Source of the DNA: Ornithinicoccus hortensis
GTDB taxonomy: Bacteria > Actinomycetota > Actinomycetes > Actinomycetales > Dermatophilaceae
Reading direction: 5' to 3'
DNA length: 64,000 bases
Assembly: GCF_006716185.1 (NCBI RefSeq)
Contig: NZ_VFOP01000001.1
Span: 1,302,001-1,366,000 of the forward strand
Both the position numbers and the translations under genes were made by a program. Positions 16,035 through 24,444 of the stretch are shown here, in pieces; within the stretch, counting starts at the first letter, position 1, and every line of letters begins with the position of its first letter. The notes beneath the pieces are model-generated. The model had not been told where the DNA came from. It did not search any database and saw nothing but the letters and a program-made list of their open reading frames with translations.

Positions 16035-16895
16035 GTGAGGATCGACCTGCATACCCACTCAAACCGTAGCGACGGCACGGAAACCCCTGCCGTCGTGGTG
16101 GAGACGGCCGCCGCAGCGGGTCTCGATGTGATCGGTCTCACGGACCACGACGTGACCAGCGGGTGGGCCGAGGCCGACCGGGTGGGGCAGCAGTTGGGGG
16201 TGAGCGTGGTCCCGGGGATCGAGGTGTCCTGTAGCCACCGCGGCATCTCGGTGCACATGCTGGGCTACCTCTTCGACCCGACGAGCGCGGACCTGGTGGC
16301 CGACCTGACCCGGTCCCGGGAGTCGCGGGTGGGGCGGATCAGGAAGATGGCCGAACTGCTACAGGCCGACGGCTACCCGGTGAGCTACCAGGCGGTGCTG
16401 GACCACGCCCGGGACGAGGCCACCCTCGGGCGCCCGCACCTGGCCGACGCGCTCGTCACTGCCGGTGTGGTCGAGCACCGCAATGCCGCCTTCGAGTCGC
16501 TGCTGGCCCGGGACGGCGGGTACTACGTGTCACACTACGCCCCCACCCCGCGGGACATGGTCCGGTTGATCGAGGCCGCGGGCGGGGTGACCGTGCTGGC
16601 CCACCCGTTCGCCCAGACCCGGGGCGAGGTCGTGGGCGACGAGGTGATCGAGGAGCTCGCCGAGGCGGGGCTGACCGGCATCGAGGTGGACCACCGGGAC
16701 CACTCGCCCGCGGCACGGACGAGGGCAGCCGACCTGGCGGCGCGGCTCGGGTTGCTCCCCACCGGCTCCAGCGACTACCACGGGGACACGGGCAAGCCGA
16801 ACCGGCTGGGGGAGAACACCACCTCGCCCGAGGTGCTGACCGCACTCCTGGAGCGGGCCAGCGGGCACCCGATGCTCGGGGCCCCGCTGGGCTGA
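16035..16895 (+). CDS. PHP-domain phosphoesterase (RNase AM/TrpH-like)
   Basis: The 286-residue PHP hydrolase has the four metal motifs: MRIDLHTHSNRSDG (H6, H8), LTDHD (about residue 35), PGIEVSC, and later VLAHPFAQ, IEVDHRDH and SSDYHGD. Relatives of this length (TrpH/YciV) are 3',5'-nucleoside bisphosphate phosphatases and 5'-3' exonucleases that mature rRNA 5' ends. The exact substrate is not proven from sequence. In actinobacteria the gene is often next to the DEAD-box helicase gene, as here. Confidence 0.85.
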   Translation: MRIDLHTHSNRSDGTETPAVVVETAAAAGLDVIGLTDHDVTSGWAEADRVGQQLGVSVVPGIEVSCSHRGISVHMLGYLFDPTSADLVADLTRSRESRVGRIRKMAELLQADGYPVSYQAVLDHARDEATLGRPHLADALVTAGVVEHRNAAFESLLARDGGYYVSHYAPTPRDMVRLIEAAGGVTVLAHPFAQTRGEVVGDEVIEELAEAGLTGIEVDHRDHSPAARTRAADLAARLGLLPTGSSDYHGDTGKPNRLGENTTSPEVLTALLERASGHPMLGAPLG

Positions 16896-16913
16896 CCGGC
16901 CGGAGCCGGCCGG
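16896..16913. terminator. Short GC hairpin between convergent genes
   Basis: CCGGCCGG at 16896-16903 and again at 16906-16913 can form a compact hairpin directly after the PHP stop codon. There is no T-tract, so it is a weak call. Confidence 0.35.
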
Positions 16914-16916
16914 GTC

Positions 16917-18458
16917 CTACTCGCCGGCGGTACCCGAGGGCTGGGTGCTGGGGCCGCGACGGCGACGCTGCCGGCTCCGGGTGCGCTTCGGGGCGCCCTC
17001 CGTGCCCTCGCCGCGGCGTCCACCGTGGCCGTCGCCCCGGCCGTCCCGACCCTGGCCACCGGAGCGACCACCGCCGGACCGGCCCCCGCCCGAGCGGCCG
17101 CCGCCGGAGCGACCGCCACCGGAGCGCCCGCCCCGGTCGCCACCACGACGACCACTGCGCTGACCGCCACCGCGACCCGTCTCGCCCAGGTCCTCCAGGA
17201 CCTCGGCGTCCAGGCCCTCGCGGGTGCGGGCGCTGCGGGGCAGCGTGCCCTTGGTGCCCGCGGGGATGTACAGGTCCTCGTACAGGTGCGGGGAGGAGGA
17301 GTAGGTCTCGACCGGCTCCGGGATGCCCAGGTCCAGGGTCTTGTTGATCAGTCCCCACCTGGGCATGTCGTCCCAGTCCACGAAGGTCACGGCCACGCCG
17401 GTGGCGCCGGCGCGGCCGGTCCGGCCGATCCGGTGCAGGTAGGTCTTCTCGTCCTCGGGGCACTGGAAGTTGATCACGTGCGTGACCGCCTCCACGTCGA
17501 TGCCGCGGGCGGCCACGTCGGTGGCGACCAGCACGTCGACCTTCCCGTTGCGGAAGGCGCGCATCGCCTGCTCGCGGGCGCCCTGGCCGAGGTCCCCGTG
17601 CAGGGCGGCCGCCGCGAAGCCCCGGGACGACAGGTCGTCGGCGACCTTGGCCGCGGTGCGCTTGGTGCGCGCGAAGATCATCGTGAGGCCGCGGCCCTCC
17701 GACTGCAGGATCCGCGCGACCATCTCGACCTTGTCCATCGCGTGGGCCCGGTAGACGAACTGCTCGACGGCGGCGACGGTGTGCCCCTCGTCGGTCTCGC
17801 CCATCGCCCGGATGTGGGTCGGCTGGGTCATGTAGCGGCGGGCCAGGGACACGACGGCCCCGGGCATGGTGGCGCTGAACAGCATCGTCTGCCGGCCCGC
17901 CGGGGTGAGCGCCAGGATCTTCTCGACGTCGGGCAGGAAGCCCAGGTCGAGCATCTCGTCGGCCTCGTCGAGGACGACGATCCGGGCGTGCCCCAGGTCT
18001 AGGTGGCCCTGGTTGGCGAGGTCGAGCAGCCGGCCGGGGGTGCCGACCACGATCTCCACGCCCTTGCGCAGCGCCTCGACCTGCGGCTCGTAGGCGCGAC
18101 CGCCGTAGACGGTGAGCACCCGCATCCCGCGCTTGGCGCCGGCCTTGGTGAGGTCGGCCGCGACCTGGACGGCCAGCTCACGGGTCGGGGCGACGGCCAG
18201 CGCCTGGGGCTTCCCAGGGGCGGCCAGGTCGGCGAAGCCGTCGTCGTTCGGACCGACCGCGTTCTGCAGCATCGGCACCCCGAAGCCGAGCGTCTTGCCG
18301 GTGCCGGTCTTGGCCTGGCCGATGATGTCGTGACCTCCGAGGGCCACCGGCAGGGTCATCGACTGGATGGGGAACGGGTGGACGATGCCCTGGTCGGCCA
18401 GGGCGCTGACGATGTCGGGGTGGACGTTGAAGTCCGCGAACGTGCGGGTTTCTTCCAT
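16917..18458 (-). CDS. DEAD-box ATP-dependent RNA helicase (RhlE-like) with RGG-type tail
   Basis: The 513-residue protein carries all DEAD-box motifs: the Q motif region FPIQSMTLP, motif I AKTGTGKT, PTRELA, TPGRLL, VLDEADEM, SAT, and in the second RecA domain ATDVAARGIDV and HRIGRTGRAG. After about residue 430 comes a Gly/Arg/Ser-rich tail with five RSGGG units and a basic end. Such tails bind RNA non-specifically in cold-shock and ribosome-assembly helicases. A leader of up to 194 nt separates it from the divergent ferritin-like gene, as is common for autoregulated helicases. Confidence 0.9.
   Translation of the reverse strand: MEETRTFADFNVHPDIVSALADQGIVHPFPIQSMTLPVALGGHDIIGQAKTGTGKTLGFGVPMLQNAVGPNDDGFADLAAPGKPQALAVAPTRELAVQVAADLTKAGAKRGMRVLTVYGGRAYEPQVEALRKGVEIVVGTPGRLLDLANQGHLDLGHARIVVLDEADEMLDLGFLPDVEKILALTPAGRQTMLFSATMPGAVVSLARRYMTQPTHIRAMGETDEGHTVAAVEQFVYRAHAMDKVEMVARILQSEGRGLTMIFARTKRTAAKVADDLSSRGFAAAALHGDLGQGAREQAMRAFRNGKVDVLVATDVAARGIDVEAVTHVINFQCPEDEKTYLHRIGRTGRAGATGVAVTFVDWDDMPRWGLINKTLDLGIPEPVETYSSSPHLYEDLYIPAGTKGTLPRSARTREGLDAEVLEDLGETGRGGGQRSGRRGGDRGGRSGGGRSGGGRSGGGRSGGGRSGGQGRDGRGDGHGGRRGEGTEGAPKRTRSRQRRRRGPSTQPSGTAGE
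17056..17130. repeat. Five 15-bp tandem repeats coding for GRSGG units
   Basis: The repeat lies in frame within the helicase tail. The codons drift between copies, so the repeat is clearer in protein than in DNA. Confidence 0.75.
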
Positions 18459-18640
18459 GGTGGGACTGTCTTTCCGGTCGGGGGGCACGCGGGTCAGTGG
18501 GCGCGTGGCAAAGTCAACGCGAGGTGTGCCCCTGCACTGTGGGCCGATCGGAGTCAAGTCCTTCGGTGGCTGCCTCTGACAGCCGGTGCATCGTGCCGAC
18601 CGGGCACCGTATGTCCGGCCAGTGTATCGCCCGATGGCAG

Positions 18641-18646
18641 TAGGTT
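18641..18646 (+). promoter_or_regulatory. -10 hexamer of leaderless ferritin-like gene
   Basis: TAGGTT is followed by 6 nt and then ATG 18653. Confidence 0.55.
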
Positions 18647-18652
18647 GGCACC

Positions 18653-19354
18653 ATGACTGGTGATGTGGTGTCGCAGGAGCCCCCGCAGGGGTCCGGGACG
18701 GTGGACCAGGGTGCGCTGGCGGACCTGTTCGGCGCGCTGGCGTATGCCGAGCTGACGGCGAGCCTGCAGATGGCCGCGGACGCGGCGCGGGCGCCCAGCA
18801 TCCCGGTCCAGTCGGCGCTCGGCCGGATGATGACGGTCGAGTTCGGGCAGTTCGAGCGTCTCACGGCCCGACTCGCCGAGTTGGGGCGGGACCCGGAGGA
18901 GGCGATGGCTCCGTTCGTCCCCGCGATCCGGGCGTACCACGACCGGACGACCCCCAGCGACTGGCTGGAGGGCCTGGTGAAGGCCTATGTCGGGGACGGG
19001 ATCGCACGCGACTTCTACCGGGAGGTCGCTGTCCACCTCGAGCCGCTGGACCGGGCGCTGGTCGAGCAGGTCCTCGGGGACGGCGACCAGGACGACCTGG
19101 TGGTCGCCTCGGTCACCGAGGCCATCGAGAAGGACCCCAGGCTCGCCGGCCGGCTGGCCCTGTGGGGTCGACGGTTGGTCGGCGAGGCGATCGCCCAGAC
19201 CCAGTACGTCATGGTCGAGCGGGACTCCCTGGCCTCGGTGATCGTCGGGGGAGGGCTGGGGTCCGGTCTGGACCTAGCCGAGTTCGGCCGGATGATCACC
19301 CGGCTCACCGAGGCCCACGCCGCGCGGATGCAGCGGCTGGGGCTGACGGCCTGA
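18653..19354 (+). CDS. Ferritin-like fold protein
   Basis: This is a 233-residue, mostly helical protein. It has acidic and His residues in helical context (AYAELTASLQMAAD; MMTVEFGQFERLTARLAELG; FYREVAVHLEPLDRALVEQVLGD), matching the MiaE-like/ferritin-like domain group that follows rhlE-type genes in actinobacteria (Rv3210c position). The function is unknown. Family members may be di-iron proteins, but I cannot assign a full EXXH ligand set with confidence. It is transcribed away from the helicase gene, and a strong terminator follows. Confidence 0.7.
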   Translation: MTGDVVSQEPPQGSGTVDQGALADLFGALAYAELTASLQMAADAARAPSIPVQSALGRMMTVEFGQFERLTARLAELGRDPEEAMAPFVPAIRAYHDRTTPSDWLEGLVKAYVGDGIARDFYREVAVHLEPLDRALVEQVLGDGDQDDLVVASVTEAIEKDPRLAGRLALWGRRLVGEAIAQTQYVMVERDSLASVIVGGGLGSGLDLAEFGRMITRLTEAHAARMQRLGLTA

Positions 19355-19378
19355 GCGGACTGCCGCTGCCGGCACCGA

Positions 19379-19426
19379 CACAGCCAGAGGGCGCGGCCGC
19401 CGGTGCGGTCGCGCCCTCTGGCTGTG
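19379..19426. terminator. Strong intrinsic terminator, bidirectional
   Basis: A 17-bp perfect stem (19379-19395 with 19410-19426, core CAGCCAGAGGGCGCG) lies between the convergent ferritin-like and GlsB-type genes. Confidence 0.8.
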
Positions 19427-19442
19427 CTGTGCGTGGCGTGTG

Positions 19443-19709
19443 TCAGACCTTCTTGCCCGCCACGGCGCCGTAGATGAGGATCAGCACCGCAGCGACCACG
19501 ATGCCGATGAAGAAGGCGATCCAGTCGATGCCCTTGGTGTCGGTGTTGCCGCTCAGCCAGGTGTAGATCAGCGAGCCGCCCAGCGAACCCAGGGCTCCGA
19601 GCCCGATCGTGATGGGAACGGAGATGTTCTGCTTGCCCGGCAGGACCAACCGGGCCAGGGGACCGATGATGCACCCAGCGATGAGTGCCCCGATGATGGT
19701 TCCGATCAT
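19443..19709 (-). CDS. GlsB/YeaQ/YmgE family stress-response membrane protein
   Basis: This is an 88-residue protein with three hydrophobic helices: MIGTIIGALIAGCIIGPLARLVLPG, then ITIGLGALGSLGGSLIYTWL, then IAFFIGIVVAAVLILIYGAVAG. The GALIAG..IGPLARL and GLGALGSLGG motifs are typical of transglycosylase-associated/GlsB proteins. These small proteins accumulate in general stress, and their biochemical role is unknown. A purine-rich GAAAGG lies 7-12 nt before the ATG. The 190-nt region upstream to the DUF3107 gene holds no other gene. Confidence 0.85.
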   Translation of the reverse strand: MIGTIIGALIAGCIIGPLARLVLPGKQNISVPITIGLGALGSLGGSLIYTWLSGNTDTKGIDWIAFFIGIVVAAVLILIYGAVAGKKV

Positions 19710-19899
19710 GTTCGTGCCTTTCGAGCTGGATACCCCAGACAGCGGATATCGGATGTCTCACCTGTCACAGGAGTCACAGATGACGCGCCCCCAGCATAGG
19801 ACCGGGCGGTAGGCGGCGCAGCCCGACACGCTTCCGTGACCGGGTCGTGACCTGTCGGTGCGGCGTGCGCCGACGGGGCACGCGGCACCGGCCTCTGGC

Positions 19900-20127
19900 T
19901 CAGCCGCGGCCGAAACCGACCCGCGGCTGCTCGGGGGAGCCGATCTCGACGTAGCCCACGGAGCTCACCGGGACGATGACCTTGCCGCCCTTCTCGTCGG
20001 TCAGGCTCAGCACGCCGGTGCCGCTCTCCACCGCGGCGGACACCGCGGCCTCCACCTCTTCCGCCGACTGTGCCGACTCCAGGCTGACCTCGCGGGCCAC
20101 CTCGCGCACACCGATCCGAATTTCCAT
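19900..20127 (-). CDS. DUF3107 domain-containing protein
   Basis: This 75-residue protein matches DUF3107 over its full length: MEIRIGVREVAREVSLESAQ, an acidic helix with SAEEVEAAVSAAV, and the strand VIVPVSSVGYVEIG. The mycobacterial homologue (TB9.4, Rv3208A) also lies next to a TetR-type gene. The function is unknown. A GAGGAGG ribosome binding site lies 5 nt before ATG 20127. It is downstream of the TetR gene on the same strand. Confidence 0.9.
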   Translation of the reverse strand: MEIRIGVREVAREVSLESAQSAEEVEAAVSAAVESGTGVLSLTDEKGGKVIVPVSSVGYVEIGSPEQPRVGFGRG

Positions 20128-20146
20128 CACGACCTCCTCATGGGGG

Positions 20147-20170
20147 CGGACCGTCCCGTGGGCCGGTCCG
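20147..20170 (-). terminator. Hairpin between the TetR and DUF3107 genes
   Basis: CGGACCG (20147-20153) pairs with CGGTCCG (20164-20170), with CCC/GGG inside. It could end the TetR message or structure the DUF3107 leader. There is no T-tract. Confidence 0.4.
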
Positions 20171-20216
20171 ACGAACTGTGTTGTGGGACGTATGTCTGTC
20201 GCCAGGGACAACTCAC

Positions 20217-20846
20217 CTAGCCGGCGGATCCTTCCGCGCGGATCAGCGGCATCGCGCCCAGACCGCGCCAGGCGACCTGTGCGACCAGGTCGGCGGCCTG
20301 CTCCCGGGCGACCGGCCGGCCCTCGGCGACCCAGCGCTCGGCGCAGGACTGCGCGAGGCCGATGCAGGCCGTGCCCAGCAGCGCCGCCTGCTCCCCGGGG
20401 AGCCCGGTGTCCTCCTGGATGGTCCCGGCGACGGCTCCGGCGCAGGCCTCGACGACCCGGGTGAGCCGGGAGCGCACCTCCGGGTCGGAGGACTGGTCGG
20501 AGTCGAAGATCAACCGGTAGCCGGGGTCGTGGTCGACGAACTCGAAGTAGGCGCCCACGCAGGCGGCCACCCGTTCGGCATTGTCCGACGTGGAGTCCAG
20601 CGCCGCCCGCACCAGCGCGACCAACCGGTCGGCCTGCAGGTCCACCAGGCCCAGGTAGAGGTCCTGTTTGCTGGCGAAGTGCTGGTAGAGCACGGGTTTG
20701 GACACGCCCGCCCGCTCGGCGATGTCGTCCATGGCCGTGGCGTGGTAGCCCTTGTGCACGAACGACTCCTGGGCGGCTTGTAGCAACTGGGCGCGACGTT
20801 CCGTGCGGTTCATCCGCCGCCGGGTCGTGCTGATGGGTCTGCTCAC
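20217..20846 (-). CDS. TetR/AcrR family transcriptional regulator
   Basis: The 209-residue protein has an N-terminal TetR helix-turn-helix (residues 15-60: RRAQLLQAAQESFVHKGYHATAMDDIAERAGVSKPVLYQHFASKQDLY) and a helical ligand-binding domain. The DNA-binding part is close to the mycobacterial Rv3208 type. The ligand and regulon are unknown. An operator cannot be picked out in the short gap to the divergent alkyltransferase-like gene. GTG 20846 has AGGAGGAGG upstream. Confidence 0.85.
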   Translation of the reverse strand: MSRPISTTRRRMNRTERRAQLLQAAQESFVHKGYHATAMDDIAERAGVSKPVLYQHFASKQDLYLGLVDLQADRLVALVRAALDSTSDNAERVAACVGAYFEFVDHDPGYRLIFDSDQSSDPEVRSRLTRVVEACAGAVAGTIQEDTGLPGEQAALLGTACIGLAQSCAERWVAEGRPVAREQAADLVAQVAWRGLGAMPLIRAEGSAG

Positions 20847-20906
20847 GGTCCTCCTCCTCAGCAGTTCGCAATCCTACGTGGCCCCGAGGGCGATTCCCGC
20901 CCCGCC

Positions 20907-20912
20907 TATCCT
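20907..20912 (+). promoter_or_regulatory. -10 hexamer of leaderless alkyltransferase-like gene
   Basis: TATCCT is followed by 6 nt and then ATG 20919. Confidence 0.55.
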
Positions 20913-20918
20913 GGCGCG

Positions 20919-21269
20919 ATGGGACGGGCGCGGTCGAACGGAGCGGGGGACCTGCCGGAGTTCGCCGAGATCGTCCTCGACCTCGTCGACCGGGTGCCGC
21001 CCGGACGGGTACTCAGCTACGGCGATGTCGCCGAGCTGGTGGAGCGCGGCGGGCCGCGGCAGGTGGGTCAGGTGCTCGGCCGCTACGGCAGCCTCACCTG
21101 CTGGTGGCGGGTGGTCATGGCCGACGGGTCGCCTCCGCCCGGTCACGAGGACCGCGCCAGGGCGCGCTGGGACGCCGAGGGGATCCCCCGGCGGGGCGGC
21201 CGGGTGGACATGGGCCGCGCCCGGTGGTCCGGCCCGACGCCTGCCGACGGTGGTGTCGGTGGGTCCTGA
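20919..21269 (+). CDS. Alkyltransferase-like protein (MGMT family, no active cysteine)
   Basis: This 116-residue protein has the MGMT DNA-binding domain: VLDLVDRVPPGRVLSYGDVAELV, RQVGQVLGRYG, then the loop where active enzymes have PCHR. Here it reads TCWWRVV, placing Trp at the alkyl-acceptor position as in ATL proteins (PWHR). ATLs bind O6-alkylguanine and hand it to nucleotide excision repair. It lies 13 nt before adnA, fitting a DNA-repair cluster. The tail after residue 85 is basic and variable. Confidence 0.8.
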   Translation: MGRARSNGAGDLPEFAEIVLDLVDRVPPGRVLSYGDVAELVERGGPRQVGQVLGRYGSLTCWWRVVMADGSPPPGHEDRARARWDAEGIPRRGGRVDMGRARWSGPTPADGGVGGS

Positions 21270-21282
21270 TGGACTGTCCGGG

Positions 21283-24200
21283 ATGACTGCACCAAGACTC
21301 GACGCCGGACAGGCCGCCGCCGTTGCCCACCGCGGCGGGGTCCTCCAGGTCGTCGGGGGCCCCGGCACCGGCAAGACGACGGTCGCGGTCGAGGCCGTCG
21401 CGGACCGGGTCCACCGGGACGGCCTCCCGGCCGACAGCGCCCTGTTGCTGGCCCCGACCCGGGTGGCAGCCGGCGCGCTGCGGGTGGCCGTCACCCGGCG
21501 GCTGGCGGCCACCACGACCGAGCCGCTCGCCCGGACCCCTTCCGCCCTGGCATTCGCGGTCCTGCGCCAGGCGGCGGCGCTCGGTGGTGAGCCGGCGCCC
21601 CGCCTCCTGTCCGGCGCGGAGCAGGACCTGATCCTGTCCGACCTGCTGGCCGGGCACGCAGCGGGGAGTGCTCCCGCGCCGGAGTGGCCCGACTCGGTCC
21701 GGGGGGCGCTGGGCACTCGCGGCTTCCGTGACCAGTTGCGCGACCTGCTGATGCGCGCGGTGGAGCACGGCCTGGACCCCGCCGACCTGATGGACCTGGC
21801 GCAGCGCCACCAGCGCCCGGAGTGGCGGGCCGCGGCGCAGGTCCTGGAGGAGTATGACCAGGTCACAGCCCTGCGCAGCCCCGGGGCGTTCGACCCCGCC
21901 TGGATCTGCACGGCCGCGGCGGACCTGCTGGAGGAGGACCCGGCAGCGGCGCGGCGGGTCCGCCGGGCGCTGCGCCTGGTGGTCGTCGACGACGCCCACG
22001 AACTCACCGCATCCGCCTCCCGGCTGCTGCGCGCGATGCACGACCCGGCGACGGACCTGCTGTTGCTGGGCGACGGTGACCTGACGGTGCAGGGCTTCCG
22101 CGGGGCCGACCCGGCGCGGTTCGACCGGGTCGCGGCCGACCTCGCGGGCCCGGACGGACCGACCAGGGTGGTGCTGACGACCCAGCACCGGATGCCCGAG
22201 GACCTCGCCACGGCGGCACGGCGGGTGGCCGACCGGATCGGGGTCAGCACCGGCACCGCCCACCGAGCGACAACGGCCAGCCGTCCGGGTGGTGGGTGCG
22301 CGGTGGTGACCGTCCGCACCACCGCCCAGGAGACGGCATACGTGGCGGACCGGCTGCGGCGGGCCCACCTGCTGGAGGGGGTGCCGTGGTCCCGGATGGC
22401 GGTGATCGCCCGGAGCCGCGGCCGACACGACGGGTTGCGGCGCGGCTTCGCCTCGGCCGGGGTCCCGGTGGTGGTGCCCGGGGGCACCCTGCCGCTGCGG
22501 GACGAGCCCGTGGTCCGCGCCCTGCTCACGGCGTTCGCGGTGGCGCTGCGGGACGCGGCACCCGATGGTCAGCAGCCGGGGCCCACCCCGGAAGAGGCCG
22601 TCGACCTGGTCACGTCGGTGCTGGGGGGTGCCGATCCCGTGACCCTGCTCCGATTGCGGCGCGCACTGCGCGTCCGGGAGCACGGCCTCGGCTCGATGAG
22701 GGCACCCGAGGAGGCGCTCGCGGAGCTGCTGGCGGGGCCTGTCGCGGAACTGGCCGATGATCCGGACCTCGGAGCGGCGCGCGCCGTCGCGCGGGTGTTG
22801 CAGGCGGGTCGCGCGGCGGCCCCGCGGCTCGACTCCGGGCACCTGGCCGCGGACGTGACGGCCGAATCGGTCCTGTGGTCCTTGTGGCAGGCCTCCGGGC
22901 TCTCCGACCGCTGGGCCCGGCAGGCGGTGGAGGGCGGCGCCGCGGGGGTCCGGGCCGACCACGACCTCGACGCCGTGATGATGCTGTTCGACGCGGCCTC
23001 GAGCTATGTCGAGCGGTTGCCGGGGATGGGGCCGGCCGGCTTCCTCGAGCACGTCGCCGCCCAGGAGGTGAGGCCGGACAGCCTCGTCGCCCGGGCCCGG
23101 CCTGACGAGGCGGTGGAGATCCTCACCCCCCAGGGGGCGGCCGGGCGGGAGTGGGACCTCGTCGCCGTCGTCGGCGTGCAGGAGGGGGTCTGGCCCGACC
23201 TCCGGCTCCGCGACACCCTGCTCGGGTCGGAGGCGCTGGTCAGCGCCCTGCGCGGTCGACCCTTCGAGGGACCGGAGGGGGTCCGGGCCGCCCAGGGCCA
23301 GGTCCGGGCCGACGAGACCCGGCAGTTCTACAGCGCGATCACCCGTTCGCGCGCCGACCTGGTCGTGACCGCGGTGGCCGGCACGGAGGAACAGCCGTCG
23401 TCGTTCCTGGACCTGCTGGACCCGGACGGCACCGGGCGCCGGGTCGAGGTCGTGCCGCCCGCACTGACCCTCCGGGGGCTGGTCGCCGGGCTCCGGCGGG
23501 ACCTCGTGCTGGCGCACCGTGGCGGTGACCTCGCCGCCCGGGACCGGGCCGCGGCCCGGTTGGAGCGGTTGGCCGCCGAGGGGATCACCGGGGCCGACCC
23601 CGACTCGTGGTGGGAGGCGCGGGCGGTGTCCGACGGGCGGCCGCTGCAGGAGACGGGCCCGGTGCGGGTATCCCCATCGCGGGTGCAGACCTTCGACGAG
23701 TGCGCGCTGCGGTGGCTGTTGTCCAGCCGTGGTGGCGACCCGGGGGGCGCGGCGTCGGCTTCCCTCGGGACGCTCGTGCACGACGTCATCTCCGAGCAGC
23801 CGGAGGCCGACCTGGAGACGCTCGACGCGGCGCTGGAGGAGCGTTGGCCCGAACTGGGGCTGGGGCACGGCTGGGCCGACCGGCGGGACCGGGACCGGGC
23901 CAGGGACATGCTGCGTCGCTATGTCGGCTATGTCGACAGCAGCCGGGCGGCCGGCTACGAGTTGGCGGCGGTGGAGATCGACCTCGACGTCCCGGTCGGG
24001 TCGGCCCGGATCACGGGGCGGGCCGACCGGGTGGAGCGCGACCCCGAGGGCAGGTTGCGGATCGTGGACCTGAAGACCGGGGCCAGCAAGCCGACGGCGC
24101 CGGAGGTCGCGCGGCACCCCCAGCTCGGGGTCTACCAGGTGGCGGTGAGCGCCGCCGAGGACCTGGTGGGCGAACCGGGCGACGAGGGGCCCGTCCAGGA

Positions 24201-24444
24201 CCCTGCCGAGTCCGGTGGCGCGGCCCTCGTGCACATCGGCCGCGCCGCCGGCAAGGCCGCGTCCGTGCAGCCGCAGCGGCCGCTCAGGGACGATGACGAT
24301 CCGCGGTGGGCGCACGACCTGCTGGAACGCACCGCCGTCGGCATGGCCGGGTCCAGCTTCCCGGCCACGGTGGGTGGCTGGTGCCGCACCTGTGCGGTCA
24401 AGTTCAGCTGCCCGCTGCAGCCGGAGGGGAGGACTCTGCGATGA
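21283..24444 (+). CDS. adnA: Helicase-nuclease subunit AdnA
   Basis: This is a 1053-residue protein, close to the mycobacterial AdnA length (about 1050). The UvrD-like motor has Walker A GGPGTGKTT (25-33), motif II VVDDAHEL and later motor motifs. The C-terminal RecB-type nuclease has the catalytic VDLKTG (Asp near 929) and four cysteines (C807, C1034, C1037, C1043) placed as in Fe-S AddB/AdnA nucleases. AdnAB resects double-strand breaks in actinobacteria, with AdnA cutting one strand. The stop overlaps the adnB ATG (ATGA). Confidence 0.9.
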   Translation: MTAPRLDAGQAAAVAHRGGVLQVVGGPGTGKTTVAVEAVADRVHRDGLPADSALLLAPTRVAAGALRVAVTRRLAATTTEPLARTPSALAFAVLRQAAALGGEPAPRLLSGAEQDLILSDLLAGHAAGSAPAPEWPDSVRGALGTRGFRDQLRDLLMRAVEHGLDPADLMDLAQRHQRPEWRAAAQVLEEYDQVTALRSPGAFDPAWICTAAADLLEEDPAAARRVRRALRLVVVDDAHELTASASRLLRAMHDPATDLLLLGDGDLTVQGFRGADPARFDRVAADLAGPDGPTRVVLTTQHRMPEDLATAARRVADRIGVSTGTAHRATTASRPGGGCAVVTVRTTAQETAYVADRLRRAHLLEGVPWSRMAVIARSRGRHDGLRRGFASAGVPVVVPGGTLPLRDEPVVRALLTAFAVALRDAAPDGQQPGPTPEEAVDLVTSVLGGADPVTLLRLRRALRVREHGLGSMRAPEEALAELLAGPVAELADDPDLGAARAVARVLQAGRAAAPRLDSGHLAADVTAESVLWSLWQASGLSDRWARQAVEGGAAGVRADHDLDAVMMLFDAASSYVERLPGMGPAGFLEHVAAQEVRPDSLVARARPDEAVEILTPQGAAGREWDLVAVVGVQEGVWPDLRLRDTLLGSEALVSALRGRPFEGPEGVRAAQGQVRADETRQFYSAITRSRADLVVTAVAGTEEQPSSFLDLLDPDGTGRRVEVVPPALTLRGLVAGLRRDLVLAHRGGDLAARDRAAARLERLAAEGITGADPDSWWEARAVSDGRPLQETGPVRVSPSRVQTFDECALRWLLSSRGGDPGGAASASLGTLVHDVISEQPEADLETLDAALEERWPELGLGHGWADRRDRDRARDMLRRYVGYVDSSRAAGYELAAVEIDLDVPVGSARITGRADRVERDPEGRLRIVDLKTGASKPTAPEVARHPQLGVYQVAVSAAEDLVGEPGDEGPVQDPAESGGAALVHIGRAAGKAASVQPQRPLRDDDDPRWAHDLLERTAVGMAGSSFPATVGGWCRTCAVKFSCPLQPEGRTLR

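Noticed and set aside
17056-17130. Regular short repeats that could suggest a CRISPR array
   Set aside because: The repeat has a 15-bp period with no spacers and encodes GRSGG units of a helicase tail.
19710-19800. GGGTAT-like sequence before the GlsB-type gene as a SigB promoter
   Set aside because: The GGGGTAT is present on the minus strand, but no GTTT-type -35 lies at the right distance.
21115-24315. A 1066-codon open frame on the minus strand
   Set aside because: It is antisense to adnA, where helicase and nuclease motifs are on the plus strand.
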